Below, in pieces: positions 34,492-43,472 of a stretch of 64,000 bases of DNA. The stretch's first letter is position 1. The number at the start of each line of letters is the position of its first letter. Both the position numbers and the translations under genes were made by a program. The stretch is from NCBI GenBank assembly GCA_016721945.1, contig JADKHC010000012.1:62001-126000 (forward strand), written 5' to 3'. The notes under the pieces are model-generated. The model ran no database searches, was not told where the DNA came from, and saw only the letters and a list, made by a program, of their open reading frames with translations. The DNA is from Verrucomicrobiota bacterium. Lineage in GTDB: Bacteria > Verrucomicrobiota > Verrucomicrobiia > Opitutales > Opitutaceae.

Positions 34492-37473
34492 ATGTCTCCT
34501 CCCGCTTCTGCAGTCCTGACTCTTTCCCGTGATGAAATGCGGGCGCGGGCGCTTGCCTTCACGAAACGTTTTCAAGGCCACCAGCGCGAGGAATCTGAGG
34601 CCAAGACGTTCCTTGATCAGTTTTTTGAAATCTTCGGCCGGGATCGCCACGCTGTAGATGCCATTCACGAATATCGGGTGGAACGTCCCGAACGTGGCGA
34701 AGGCCGGATCGATCTGCTCTGGCCCGGCAAGTTACTGGTAGAAATGAAATCCACAGGCCGCGACCTTTCGATGGAGAAAGGCGGCGCGGCGTACCAAGCT
34801 TTTGAATACCTGCCGCACCTCGATGCCGAGTTGCAACCCCGCTGGGTGCTCGTCTCGGACTTTGCTCACTTTGTACTCTACGACCGCGGCGAAGAAGTCC
34901 ACGAATACCTAAAGGGATTCGAACCAGCTCGCACCGGCAAGCGCGCTCCAATCGCGGCCGTCTTTTCCCTCGAAGAACTTCCTCAGAAACTCCGCCACTT
35001 TGCCTTCATTCGCGATGAAGAGCAGGCACTCTTCCAGGTTCAACCCGAGATTAATCAAAAGGCTGTCGCCTTACTCGGTAAGCTTCACGATGCGCTCAAG
35101 CACGACGGTTACACCGGCCATCAGCTCGAACGCCTACTGGTCCGGATACTCTTCTGTCTTTTTGCCGAAGACACCGACATCTTCGCATGGAATACATTCA
35201 CTCGCTTTGTCGAACGATCCAACAAGGACGGCCGGAACCTTGGCGAACGTCTCGGTAAACTTTTTCAGATTCTCGATACGCCAGAAGTTTCGCGTTCTCC
35301 ACACCTCACGAGCGACTATGCGCCTTTCCGGTACGTCAACGGCGGACTCTTCGCTGAGCGCCTTGATCTCGCCGACACCACTGCCGACCATCGTTCCGCG
35401 CTCCTCGCCTGTTGCCGCTTCGACTGGTCTCGCATCTCGCCCAGTATTTTCGGCTCACTGTTTCAGGGCGTCATGGAGCCGGTCGAGCGCCGTGCCAAAG
35501 GAGCGCATTATACGTCCGAGGAAAATATCCGGCGTGTCATCGATCCGCTTTTTATCGACGATCTGCACGCTGAGTTTTCACGTTTACGGTCCAGCCAGCC
35601 TTTACGAGGTGCCGAGTCTCCCGCGCCAATTTCCCGACGAGGCAAAATGGCACGGTCACCACTCGAAGACTTTCACGATCGCCTGGCTGCGCTTCGTTTC
35701 CTCGATCCAGCCTGCGGCTGCGGTAACTTCCTCGTCGTTGCCTATCGAGAGCTTCGTGCACTCGAGCTCGATGTGCTAAAAGCAATCTATGGTGACCAGC
35801 TCACGCTCGGTCTGGAAATCGGCGACCTTGCCCGGATCAATGTGGACCAATTTTACGGGATCGAGCTCGAGGAATTTCCTGCACTCATTGCAGAGACTGC
35901 ACTTTGGCTAACCGATCACCAGGTTAACCTCTCCTTCTCAAAAGCATTCGGCAAACTCTATACCCGAATTCCGCTCAAGAAGAGCCCAACCATTGTCCAC
36001 GGCAATGCGCTCCGCCTCGATTGGAAAGCAATCTTGCCGCCGGAAAAATGCAGCTACGTCCTCGGCAATCCGCCGTTCATCGGAAAGCATTACCAAAGTC
36101 CTGATCAAAAATCCGACATGGCAGTTGTCTTCGGTGACTTCGCCAACACAGGCGACATCGATTACGTTGTCTCTTGGTTCGTCAAAGCCGCTGTATATAC
36201 GAAGAACACCTCCATCCGTTGCGCCTTCGTTGCCACCAACAGCATTACTCAAGGCGAACAGGTCCCCATCGCTTGGGGTCTCTTACTGCAAAAGCACAGA
36301 ATCAAGATTCATTTCGCTCACCGCACATTCGTATGGGCCAATGAAGCGAGCGGCAAAGCCCATGTTCACGTTGTGATTATCGGTTTCGGCCACACAGATG
36401 TTTCCGTGAAACGGCTCTTCGATTACGAGGACGATGGTCGTCAAAACGAGAGTAAAGGGACTTTGCCCATCGGACCCTATCTGACTCCTGGCTCAGAAAC
36501 GTTCGTCACCAAACGGCGGATACCGCTGAGCGATGTCCCGGATATGCGCTGCGGCAACAAACCAAGCGATGGCGGCCATTTCATTTTCACCGATGTCGAG
36601 CGTGCCGAGTTCCTCAACCTTGAACCAGGCGCAAAAAAACTTTTCCGCCGTTTCACTGGCTCCGAGGAATTCATCAATGGCGGGATGCGGTGGTGTTTGT
36701 GGTTGAAAGATGTGGCCCCGCATGAATTACGCGCCCTGCCGGAAGTGATGAAGCGGGTCGAGGCCGTGCGTGATTTCCGAAAAGCCAGCAGCGCCAAACC
36801 CACGCGCGAAGCGGCGCAGCGACCTACTGAGTTTTTCTATATTTCACAGCCCGATGCCGAGTTCATTGCCATCCCGGAGGTCTCCTCTGAACGGCGGGTA
36901 TACATTCCAATTGGTTACCTGCGTCCTGAAACCATCCCCAGCAACAAAATTTACATCGTAGCCGCTCCGAGTCTGTTCGTCTTTGGCGGTCTCTCCTCGG
37001 CCATGCACATGGCCTGGGTGAGGCAAGTGGGTGGACGACTTGAGAGCCGCTTCCAGTATTCTGGCAGCATGGTCTACAACACTTTCCCCTGGCCCGAGCC
37101 AGACGCGAAGCAACGCGTGGCCGTAGAAAAAGCCGCGCAAGCCGTGCTCGACGCACGTACTCCACGTCTGGAGGAAGGCTCCAGCCTCGCCGACCTCTAC
37201 GACCCGCTCACGATGCCAGCCGAACTAGTAAAGGCCCACAAAGCGCTCGATCACGCGGTCGACAAATGTTACCGCCCCGCGTCTTTCACCAGCGAACGCG
37301 AACGTGTTGAATTTCTTTTTGGCCTCTACGAAAAACTCGCATCGCCCCTCGCTCTGACCGCCAAAACCAAGACCAAGCGCCAACCGAAGAAATCCGCCGT
37401 CGGCTACACCCAGGCCGAAGTTGACGCCGCCCACCATTATTCCGTGCAGGAAGAACCAACGAAAACAGAATAA
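34492..37473 (+). CDS. MmeI-like type IIL/IIG restriction enzyme-DNA methyltransferase
   Basis: 993 residues in one chain. An N-terminal PD-ExK-type nuclease (Asp74 in GRIDLLW, Glu84 and Lys86 in VEMKS) is followed by a helical connector, a gamma-class N6-adenine methyltransferase with motif I LDPACGCGNF near residue 403 and motif IV GNPPF near 524, and a target-recognition/C-terminal region containing RCGNKPSDGG and SGSMVYNTFPWP, typical of MmeI-like proteins (MmeI is 919 residues). One protein cuts and methylates one strand at a specific site. No separate specificity or restriction subunits adjoin it. It starts five bases after the remnant above. Confidence 0.88.
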   Translation: MSPPASAVLTLSRDEMRARALAFTKRFQGHQREESEAKTFLDQFFEIFGRDRHAVDAIHEYRVERPERGEGRIDLLWPGKLLVEMKSTGRDLSMEKGGAAYQAFEYLPHLDAELQPRWVLVSDFAHFVLYDRGEEVHEYLKGFEPARTGKRAPIAAVFSLEELPQKLRHFAFIRDEEQALFQVQPEINQKAVALLGKLHDALKHDGYTGHQLERLLVRILFCLFAEDTDIFAWNTFTRFVERSNKDGRNLGERLGKLFQILDTPEVSRSPHLTSDYAPFRYVNGGLFAERLDLADTTADHRSALLACCRFDWSRISPSIFGSLFQGVMEPVERRAKGAHYTSEENIRRVIDPLFIDDLHAEFSRLRSSQPLRGAESPAPISRRGKMARSPLEDFHDRLAALRFLDPACGCGNFLVVAYRELRALELDVLKAIYGDQLTLGLEIGDLARINVDQFYGIELEEFPALIAETALWLTDHQVNLSFSKAFGKLYTRIPLKKSPTIVHGNALRLDWKAILPPEKCSYVLGNPPFIGKHYQSPDQKSDMAVVFGDFANTGDIDYVVSWFVKAAVYTKNTSIRCAFVATNSITQGEQVPIAWGLLLQKHRIKIHFAHRTFVWANEASGKAHVHVVIIGFGHTDVSVKRLFDYEDDGRQNESKGTLPIGPYLTPGSETFVTKRRIPLSDVPDMRCGNKPSDGGHFIFTDVERAEFLNLEPGAKKLFRRFTGSEEFINGGMRWCLWLKDVAPHELRALPEVMKRVEAVRDFRKASSAKPTREAAQRPTEFFYISQPDAEFIAIPEVSSERRVYIPIGYLRPETIPSNKIYIVAAPSLFVFGGLSSAMHMAWVRQVGGRLESRFQYSGSMVYNTFPWPEPDAKQRVAVEKAAQAVLDARTPRLEEGSSLADLYDPLTMPAELVKAHKALDHAVDKCYRPASFTSERERVEFLFGLYEKLASPLALTAKTKTKRQPKKSAVGYTQAEVDAAHHYSVQEEPTKTE

Positions 37474-37498
37474 TGCACTGCCGCCCAAAGAATGATTG

Positions 37499-37585
37499 AG
37501 GTAGGGATGGACCGCCGGGCCGTCCGTTTGTGCGTGTGCTACTCGTCTGCAACGTTGCGGACGACCCGGCGGGTCGTCCCTACCT
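37499..37585. repeat. Palindromic element, ggtaggga family
   Basis: Outer stem aggtaggga (37499-37507) with tccctacct (37577-37585). It encloses one perfect hairpin gacgaccc/gggtcgtc (37560-37578, loop ggc) and one imperfect hairpin around ggaccgccgggccgtcc. It lies between the convergent restriction gene and the cytochrome operon. Confidence 0.75.
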
Positions 37586-37605
37586 TTATGTGGTCCGTTC
37601 TATGC

Positions 37606-39099
37606 CTACGGGCTTTGGTTTTTGCCGTTGTGGCAATCGGAGCAGGTGAGGTCGTCGGGGAGTACGTCGGGGTGTTTGAAGGGCTGGCCTTCGGGTGCGA
37701 GTTTGGTGAGTTCGGCACCGGTGCCTTGCGCGAGAATGGTGTGGCAGGTGTTGCAATCGCTGGCGGCGATTTTCTTGCCGGGTTTGCCGACGGCTTCGTG
37801 CTGGTTGTCGTGGCAACGGAAACAGCCTAACCAGTCTTTGTGGCCAATGTGCTCGGGATACTTGCTCCAGTCCGCTTTCATAAACGGGAAAAAGTTCTCG
37901 TTGTAGATCGTGGTAACCGTGGTGATCGCCTGGGTGGCGGCGGGACTGTTGCCATATTGTTTGCGCAGGCCGGATTCGATGGCGGCGGCGGCCTCGGCTT
38001 CGTTGGCGTAGGCTTTGGTTAGGAGATCGACGATGGTTCGTTTTGCGGCGGGCAGCTTGGCGTCGATCTTTCCGAGGTAGAGCGCCTGATCGACGGCTTC
38101 GTTGGGCGATTTGTAGCGGTGGGCGGGGCGGTTGTGGCAGTCGAGGCAGTCCATCGTGCGGATTTTGGCTGCGTCGGGTTCAGCTTTGAAATCGGGGGTT
38201 TTGAAAACGGTGGCGGTACCGTCGGGATTACTCACACGGATCCACGGGATATTTTGGCGCTGGTCGTCTTCGGCGTAGTATTCGACGCGGTGTTCTTTGC
38301 TGGTGTGCCAGTGGATGCCGCCGACGAGGCCGTGCTGCGAATCGCCGCCGCCGACGTGGAGAAGCAGGCGCACGGTGAAGGTTTTGCCGTCTTCGCCGGC
38401 GAGCGTGTGGTGGTAGGTGCGTTCGAGGTTGCCAGAGAAGCGTTGCGGCCAGTGGCATTTTTCGCAGGTGTCCTGGGCGGGGCGCAGATTAGTTACAGGG
38501 GCTGGTATTGGTTTTTTGTACTTGCCGCTGATAACTCCCCAGAGCTGGTGGGCGCCGTTGAGTTTGGATTGCAGGTAGTAACCGGCGCCGCTACCGACGT
38601 GACATTCGACGCAGGCGACGCGGGCGTGCAGGCCATTTTGGTAAGCGACAAACTCGGGTTTCATCACCTCGTGGCAGACTTTGCCGCAGAATTCGACGGT
38701 CTCGGTGATGTGGTAGGTTTGGAAGCTACCCATCGCCGAGAAGAGCAGAAATGTCATCGTACCGAGCGCGAACCAGATGAGGCGTTTGCGGTCGCGGGGG
38801 TTTTCCAGATCGATGGAAAGTTGGGGTGTGGGCGCGTCGGGGTCACGTTTTTGCTGGCGGCGACTGAGCCAGGCACCGAAGAGGAGTAAACCAAGGCCCA
38901 GGAACAAAAAAGCCGGCGCGACAACGTAGGACAGGATGCCAACGTAGGGATTACTGTGTTCGCCCGCGAAAAGATCGAAGGCGAAGAGTAGCAGGAACGA
39001 GAAAAAACTGCCGATTGCGATGACCGTACCCGTCAGACTGATCCAATTGCGCCAGATGGAGCGCCTGAGCGGGATCGGAGCGGGAGTATTGTCGGCCAT
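37606..39099 (-). CDS. Membrane-anchored multiheme c-type cytochrome (NapC/NirT-like)
   Basis: 497 residues. Three hydrophobic helices in the first 130 residues (two near the N-terminus, the third LIWFALGTMTFLLFSAM) anchor a periplasmic domain. Haem-binding sites: one CxxxCH (CGKVCH), then CVECH, CEKCH, CLDCH, CFRCH, CNTCH and CSDCH, so seven c-haems. The CGKVCHEVM...CVECH start resembles NapC/NirT/CymA-type quinol-oxidising cytochromes, which pass electrons between the quinone pool and periplasmic carriers. Last gene of a five-gene minus-strand cluster with two small cytochromes, an MtrB-like porin and a DmsE-like cytochrome. Confidence 0.88.
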   Translation of the reverse strand: MADNTPAPIPLRRSIWRNWISLTGTVIAIGSFFSFLLLFAFDLFAGEHSNPYVGILSYVVAPAFLFLGLGLLLFGAWLSRRQQKRDPDAPTPQLSIDLENPRDRKRLIWFALGTMTFLLFSAMGSFQTYHITETVEFCGKVCHEVMKPEFVAYQNGLHARVACVECHVGSGAGYYLQSKLNGAHQLWGVISGKYKKPIPAPVTNLRPAQDTCEKCHWPQRFSGNLERTYHHTLAGEDGKTFTVRLLLHVGGGDSQHGLVGGIHWHTSKEHRVEYYAEDDQRQNIPWIRVSNPDGTATVFKTPDFKAEPDAAKIRTMDCLDCHNRPAHRYKSPNEAVDQALYLGKIDAKLPAAKRTIVDLLTKAYANEAEAAAAIESGLRKQYGNSPAATQAITTVTTIYNENFFPFMKADWSKYPEHIGHKDWLGCFRCHDNQHEAVGKPGKKIAASDCNTCHTILAQGTGAELTKLAPEGQPFKHPDVLPDDLTCSDCHNGKNQSP

Positions 39100-39160
39100 G
39101 GCGTTTTTAAGTGATAAGTTTTAAGCGGTGGGTGATAAGCGCAAAAACGATGTAGTTGAG

Positions 39161-39238
39161 AGGGTGGAGCCCGTTGTCCCTAACGGGCTGGTTCGGGAGC
39201 GGCTTCGATCAAGCACGATGGGGGCCTCGGGCTCCACC
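39161..39238. repeat. Palindromic element, ggtggagccc family
   Basis: Outer stem ggtggagcc with ggctccacc (ending 39238). It encloses one perfect hairpin agcccgtt/aacgggct (39168-39189, loop gtccct) and a degenerate second half. The loop sequence matches that of the element at 57674. Lies between two genes of the cytochrome cluster. Confidence 0.75.
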
Positions 39239-39252
39239 TTCTGTGCCCCGAC

Positions 39253-39579
39253 TTATTTCTTGAAGGTGCGGATGTAGGCGGTGAGGGCTTTGACGTCGTC
39301 GTCGGGGATATCGCTGAAGGCTTTCATCTTTTCTTTGCCGTCGACGGTGATGCCTTGCTTGATGGCTTTGGAAATTTCTTCGTCGCTCATGGCGGACTGG
39401 ACGGTGGCGTCGGTGTAGTCCTTGAGTTTCAGTTTTGCGCCGATCTTGGTTTTGCCTGCGCCATCGGCTCCGTGGCACTTGGCGCATTGGCTGGTCCAGA
39501 TTTCGGAAGCGGGCGCGGCGTAACTGATGGTGGTGCCGAGGGCGAGGAGGGCGGTGAGGGCGAGCGGGGTGATTTTCAT
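39253..39579 (-). CDS. Periplasmic monohaem cytochrome c
   Basis: 108 residues. Signal peptide (MKITPLALTALLALGTTISYAAPA), then CAKCHGADGAGKTKIG with the haem Cys pair near residues 36-39, and SDEEISKAIKQGI. The distal Met ligand is probably in GKEKMKAFSDIPDDDVKAL. This is the class I cytochrome c6/c553-like fold. It is a soluble electron shuttle, here between the NapC-like protein and the outer-membrane conduit. It is similar in sequence to the neighbouring 39718 cytochrome and was probably formed by duplication. Confidence 0.92.
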   Translation of the reverse strand: MKITPLALTALLALGTTISYAAPASEIWTSQCAKCHGADGAGKTKIGAKLKLKDYTDATVQSAMSDEEISKAIKQGITVDGKEKMKAFSDIPDDDVKALTAYIRTFKK

Positions 39580-39634
39580 GGGAGCGAAAGGTTAGGGTTT
39601 GTGGGTGGTATTAGCTGGTTCGTTTAGTGAGAGT

Positions 39635-39670
39635 TAAAAAACCCGCGCCGTTCATGTGAACCTGCGCGGG
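39635..39670 (-). terminator. Terminator within the cytochrome cluster
   Basis: Stem cccgcgc/gcgcggg (39642-39648 and 39664-39670) with an inner gttca/tgaac pairing. Read on the minus strand it is followed by six T residues. It lies about 50 bases after the 39718 gene, so it could partly uncouple the last two cytochrome genes from the first three. Confidence 0.8.
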
Positions 39671-39717
39671 GCGTAAAGCGAATAGGCTTTGGTTGGGTAC
39701 GGCGTCCAGCCGGGCAG

Positions 39718-40050
39718 CTACTTTTTCATCTGGCGGATGTATGCGACGAGGGCGGTGACATCCGTTGGCGTGAGGTCGTCCTTGAAGCCTTTCATCAGTT
39801 CTTTGCCGTCTTTGGTCGAACCTTCCAGGGTGACTTTAGCCAAGTGTTCATCGGTGAATTTCGCTTGGACGGCAGCGTCGGTGTAATCGAGGACTTTAAG
39901 TTTTTTGCCCATCTTCGTGCTGCCGGAGCCGTCGGCGGCGTGGCATTTGGCGCAGAGTTGATCCCAGTTTTCCTTGGCGTCGGCGGCGAAGGCGGAAGTG
40001 GCGGCGAGTAGGGCGGTGCCGACAAGAGCGGTTGTGAGCGTTTTTTTCAT
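39718..40050 (-). CDS. Periplasmic monohaem cytochrome c
   Basis: 110 residues from the ATG at 40050, chosen because it starts a signal peptide (MKKTLTTALVGTALLAATSAFAA); the open frame extends 34 residues further upstream but that part is polar and unlike a leader. Haem motif CAKCHAADGSGSTKMG, distal Met region GKELMKGFKDDLTPTDVTAL. A paralogue of the cytochrome at 39253. Third gene of the cluster after the porin. Confidence 0.92.
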   Translation of the reverse strand: MKKTLTTALVGTALLAATSAFAADAKENWDQLCAKCHAADGSGSTKMGKKLKVLDYTDAAVQAKFTDEHLAKVTLEGSTKDGKELMKGFKDDLTPTDVTALVAYIRQMKK

Positions 40051-40090
40051 AACAGGCGCGGTTGATTTAGGGCGGTTAAAGCGGTTCGTT

Positions 40091-42322
40091 TTAGAAAGCC
40101 TGCTGGAGCGAGACGTAGGCGACGCGAGCGGTGTAATCGGTGTTGCCGCCACTGGTGTCGTTGCGGCTGCTGAGGTAGCCGACTTTGAGCTCGGCCAGCA
40201 GCTTGTCGGTGAGTTTGCGCTTAACGGCTACGGTGGCCGTGTAGTTTTTCGCACCAGCGCCGTAGGGCTGTGTGATCCAAGTTTCTGACTTGAAGTTGTC
40301 GGCTCTGTAATGGGTGTACTGGAATTCGGCGTTGGTGACTTTGTCGACGACGAAGCCGATCAGGAGGCTGGCGTTCCAGTAGTTGTTATCGGCGTTGCGA
40401 ATCACATCGTTGCCTCTACCGCCTGCCTTGGGGTAAGCGGTCTGCATCGTGTCGAAGGCGATGTTCAGATTGGCTTGCAGGTAGACCTGCTTGACTGGAG
40501 TCCAGTCGATCGTCTCTGAGATTTGGCGGCTTATGCTGTCAGCAGTTTCATAACTCGCGTAGCGGGTAAAACTGCTGGTGGCGGCCACTACAGGAGTGCC
40601 AACTGCGCCGAGGTCCATCTTGCCGGCTTGATAGACGTAGCGTGTCGTGCTGGTGAGTGTCGGTAGAATCTTGACCGTGGCGCTCAGGCGGGTGCCGCTG
40701 TACCTGGAGCCGAGAATAAACTGGCTCTTATCAGTGGGTGCCGTGGAAACGTTAGCGTTAAAACTATTACGATGGTTTTTGTAGAAGGTCTCAATCCGGC
40801 CCGTGAAATTACTATTAGGTATCCAATTTGCCCCTACGGTGTAGTTGCCGTGATTTTCGGTCACATCTGCATTGGTGAGCAAATTCGTAGACGTACGATA
40901 GGCAGTATTTTCGGTGCCGGGTACATGCCGGTAGTCGGCGGAACCGTACATCGAGACGTCCTTCATGCCGGTGTAGCGGACACTCAATTCGGGAATCCAT
41001 GCTAGTTCGGTAATCTTGGAAGCATTCGAATAGCCGAGGCTGTTATTAGTGACCACGCCGGTCGTCTGGTTGACGAGATACTGGTTGTAGGTGAGGGCGT
41101 CGTCGCTCTGGGTATAAAGATCTTCAACCTTGAGCGCAGTCTCGATGAACAAGGTGTCGACCACTTTGACGTCCACGCCGACGTTTGCCGTCAATCTTTT
41201 CGAACGTGAGCCCCCCGTGAAATCTTGATATGAACCTGGAGCGCGACCACCCGTCGCATAGCCGCCGTATTGTTGCACAACACTATAGCTGGCGATGGTT
41301 CCTACGGCGATGCTGGTAGTGAGGGGGCGCGAGCCAGTGAAGTCGGTCGTCGAGTGTTGATAACTGACGCCAGCAAAAGCGGTGATGTCATCGCTTAAAA
41401 CTGTTTCCGCTTTGACGAGAAAGGTGAGGGCATTGGTCTTCACTCCCTGGGTATGATAACCGTTGATGGCGTTGCTGCCTTGGCTCCATAACCAGAAGGC
41501 GGGCGCAGCGCCGCCAGCGGGTCTTGCCTCGCCTGGGTACTTGTTGAGATAGCGGGTATCCACATTGTCGATGGTTTCTCCGATCACGCTACCTTGAACC
41601 GTGGTTTTGCCGAAGGTGTGCTTGATCGTGCCCTCAAGAGTCTGGCGCTTCTCATCCAGATCGATGTAGCTGGCGATGATCTTGCGATTTGCCGCAACGG
41701 GGTTGTTAGCGTTGACCGAGGAGATCGGGATCCCGGTGTTGCTGGTATCGCCCCAGATGGTAGAATCTTTCGTGCCGTCGCGTGTTTCGTGGGTATAGCG
41801 CACGGTTAGGGTCGGCAGGTTCGGCAGTGTGAGGCTGGCCTGTGCCCAGAGCTTCGAGCGATCTACGTGAAGATCTTGGTTTACGAGCGGGAACCAGGCT
41901 TTATTGCTTGGGAAAAATCCACCGATGCCGTCGTAATAAGTGCGGAATCTGGAGTAACCGGCATCGACCGAACCGAATTCGTTTTTCGAAACGTTGATAT
42001 GTGCGAGGTAATCCGCGTTGCCGACAAGGGCATGGCCGTCGGCTTTGATTTCGAAATCATGCTTCAAGCTCTTCCCGAATCGGAAATCCTCGATGCCGCC
42101 GAAGCCGTTTTTGGCGGTCCAGTTTTTGGCTTGGAAGGCTGCTTCGTCGCCGCTGACTCCATTATACTGGCCTGAGATGGTGATATAGTTTTCGGCTGGG
42201 GCGAACGGATCTTTTTCGCTGGAAGCAGGCTTAGCCGTATCGGCCGCGTGTACCGACGTCAGGGCCAGTAAGGTGCTAGCTGCGAGGCCGGAAGAGGAGC
42301 GGAGAATCATTTGGGTATTCAT
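40091..42322 (-). CDS. MtrB/PioB-family outer-membrane beta-barrel porin
   Basis: 743 residues from the ATG at 42322, which starts a signal peptide (MNTQMILRSSSGLAASTLLA...HAAD); an upstream ATG at 42409 would add 29 polar residues. The protein is dominated by alternating strands of 9-12 residues and ends in SLQQAF, a terminal Phe suited to barrel assembly. KNWTAKNGFGGIEDFRFGKSL, FYKNHRNSFNANVS and repeated YTHYR/YTHETRD strands resemble the large MtrB/PioB/MtoB barrels that sheath a multihaem cytochrome across the outer membrane. It lies directly after the DmsE-like cytochrome, the normal pairing. Confidence 0.85.
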   Translation of the reverse strand: MNTQMILRSSSGLAASTLLALTSVHAADTAKPASSEKDPFAPAENYITISGQYNGVSGDEAAFQAKNWTAKNGFGGIEDFRFGKSLKHDFEIKADGHALVGNADYLAHINVSKNEFGSVDAGYSRFRTYYDGIGGFFPSNKAWFPLVNQDLHVDRSKLWAQASLTLPNLPTLTVRYTHETRDGTKDSTIWGDTSNTGIPISSVNANNPVAANRKIIASYIDLDEKRQTLEGTIKHTFGKTTVQGSVIGETIDNVDTRYLNKYPGEARPAGGAAPAFWLWSQGSNAINGYHTQGVKTNALTFLVKAETVLSDDITAFAGVSYQHSTTDFTGSRPLTTSIAVGTIASYSVVQQYGGYATGGRAPGSYQDFTGGSRSKRLTANVGVDVKVVDTLFIETALKVEDLYTQSDDALTYNQYLVNQTTGVVTNNSLGYSNASKITELAWIPELSVRYTGMKDVSMYGSADYRHVPGTENTAYRTSTNLLTNADVTENHGNYTVGANWIPNSNFTGRIETFYKNHRNSFNANVSTAPTDKSQFILGSRYSGTRLSATVKILPTLTSTTRYVYQAGKMDLGAVGTPVVAATSSFTRYASYETADSISRQISETIDWTPVKQVYLQANLNIAFDTMQTAYPKAGGRGNDVIRNADNNYWNASLLIGFVVDKVTNAEFQYTHYRADNFKSETWITQPYGAGAKNYTATVAVKRKLTDKLLAELKVGYLSSRNDTSGGNTDYTARVAYVSLQQAF

Positions 42323-42342
42323 ATGCAGATCGTCCGGAGGGG

Positions 42343-43230
42343 TTAGTAGCGGAGGGGTTTGCTGACATTCGAGCCGTGAACTGCCTCGTGGCAGCCAGAG
42401 ACCCAGCAAGTACCGTTTTGCATACGAGTGCGGTGATCTTCACCACCAGCGATAATGGTGGCATTGCCGTCAACTGCTGGATGTTGGAGGTGGCACTTGA
42501 GGCAGAGATTAGAATCGCGCTGAACAAGCATCTTTTGGTTCACCGTGCCGTGTGGGTTATGGCAGGTGGTACAGCCTTCACGCATGGCGTTATGCTCGAA
42601 AACAAAAGGTCCCTTTTGTGCGGTGTGACACTCGGTGCAGGTTTCTTTCTCACTCGTGAGATGGCCTGCGCCACCTTTGATCGCCTTGCCTTTGTGCGGA
42701 TCGTGGCACTCGGTGCAGGTCATTTTGCCAGACATGACCGGATGGCTGTTCGGCAGGCTGAACTCACCGCGCTTGTCGAGATGACACTGGAAGCAGGCCT
42801 CGGGCGATTTGCCGGGGTTCACGATGGAGCCCATGCCGCCGCCCGCTTGAACATGCGTGCTGCCTGGACCGTGACAGCTCTCGCAGCCGAGGCCCTTGGC
42901 GTTTTCGCCCTGGACCTTGAGCTTGGCGTGCGTGGAGTGTTCGAAGCCCTTGACGGTTTCCTCGTGGCATTGCGCACACTCTTTATCTCCGACGAAGGAG
43001 GCGCCCGCGATGTGCGGAGGCGCAACGATCGCGCGATCAACCATGGTGCAGGAAATCAGGAGAACGGCCCACAGGGAGACGCCTCCGAACAAAAATGTAT
43101 TCTTAGACCAACTACGCGGTTTGGTGATCATGGTAGGTTCGGCTTGGGGTGAAGAGTGACGTGGGTCTGTCGCTCCTGAGCTGTTTTCTTGCGCTGAGCT
43201 TGGCAATAAATCCGTCTCTTGGCTGCTCAT
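42343..43230 (-). CDS. DmsE/MtrA-like periplasmic multihaem cytochrome
   Basis: 295 residues. A short cytosolic tail and a hydrophobic helix (LFGGVSLWAVLLISCTMV) are followed by GDKECAQCHEETVKGFEHSTH, the standard opening of DmsE-family cytochromes. Haem sites: CAQCH, CESCH, CFQCH, CTECH twice, CTTCH, CLKCH and a final CWVSGCH with a four-residue gap, so seven standard plus one unusual. MtrA/DmsE usually carry ten. It should form a haem wire inside the MtrB-like barrel. First gene of the cluster. Confidence 0.88.
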   Translation of the reverse strand: MSSQETDLLPSSAQENSSGATDPRHSSPQAEPTMITKPRSWSKNTFLFGGVSLWAVLLISCTMVDRAIVAPPHIAGASFVGDKECAQCHEETVKGFEHSTHAKLKVQGENAKGLGCESCHGPGSTHVQAGGGMGSIVNPGKSPEACFQCHLDKRGEFSLPNSHPVMSGKMTCTECHDPHKGKAIKGGAGHLTSEKETCTECHTAQKGPFVFEHNAMREGCTTCHNPHGTVNQKMLVQRDSNLCLKCHLQHPAVDGNATIIAGGEDHRTRMQNGTCWVSGCHEAVHGSNVSKPLRY

Positions 43231-43274
43231 TTCTTGCCATAGTAAGCGGCAATAAAGGAATATAATAGGGCGTC

Positions 43275-43369
43275 TTTACAAAAGGCGTATAGGGTAAATT
43301 GCCCTGTTTACAAATGGGTTACCTTGAGTGCGACACCGTGTAGTACAGCTTATGGGGTAGCTTTACAAA
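43275..43369 (-). promoter_or_regulatory. Three direct TTTACAAA boxes upstream of the cytochrome operon
   Basis: The octamer tttacaaa occurs at 43275, 43307 and 43362, all in the same orientation, 45 to 139 bases upstream of the DmsE-like start (43230). Spacings are 32 and 55 bases, close to three and five DNA turns, and two copies are followed by a G-rich run. This fits a phased activator or repressor site array; no regulator is known. A -10-like tattatatt on the minus strand lies at about 43259-43267. Confidence 0.45.
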
Positions 43370-43472
43370 TTATGGGGCTTCCGGAATTTCGAATTTATCA
43401 ACCAACATATACCTTCGGCCGAACGCCATCAGGCTTGAGCCAAAACTTGGCGAATTGGCTCAAGCAATCTGT

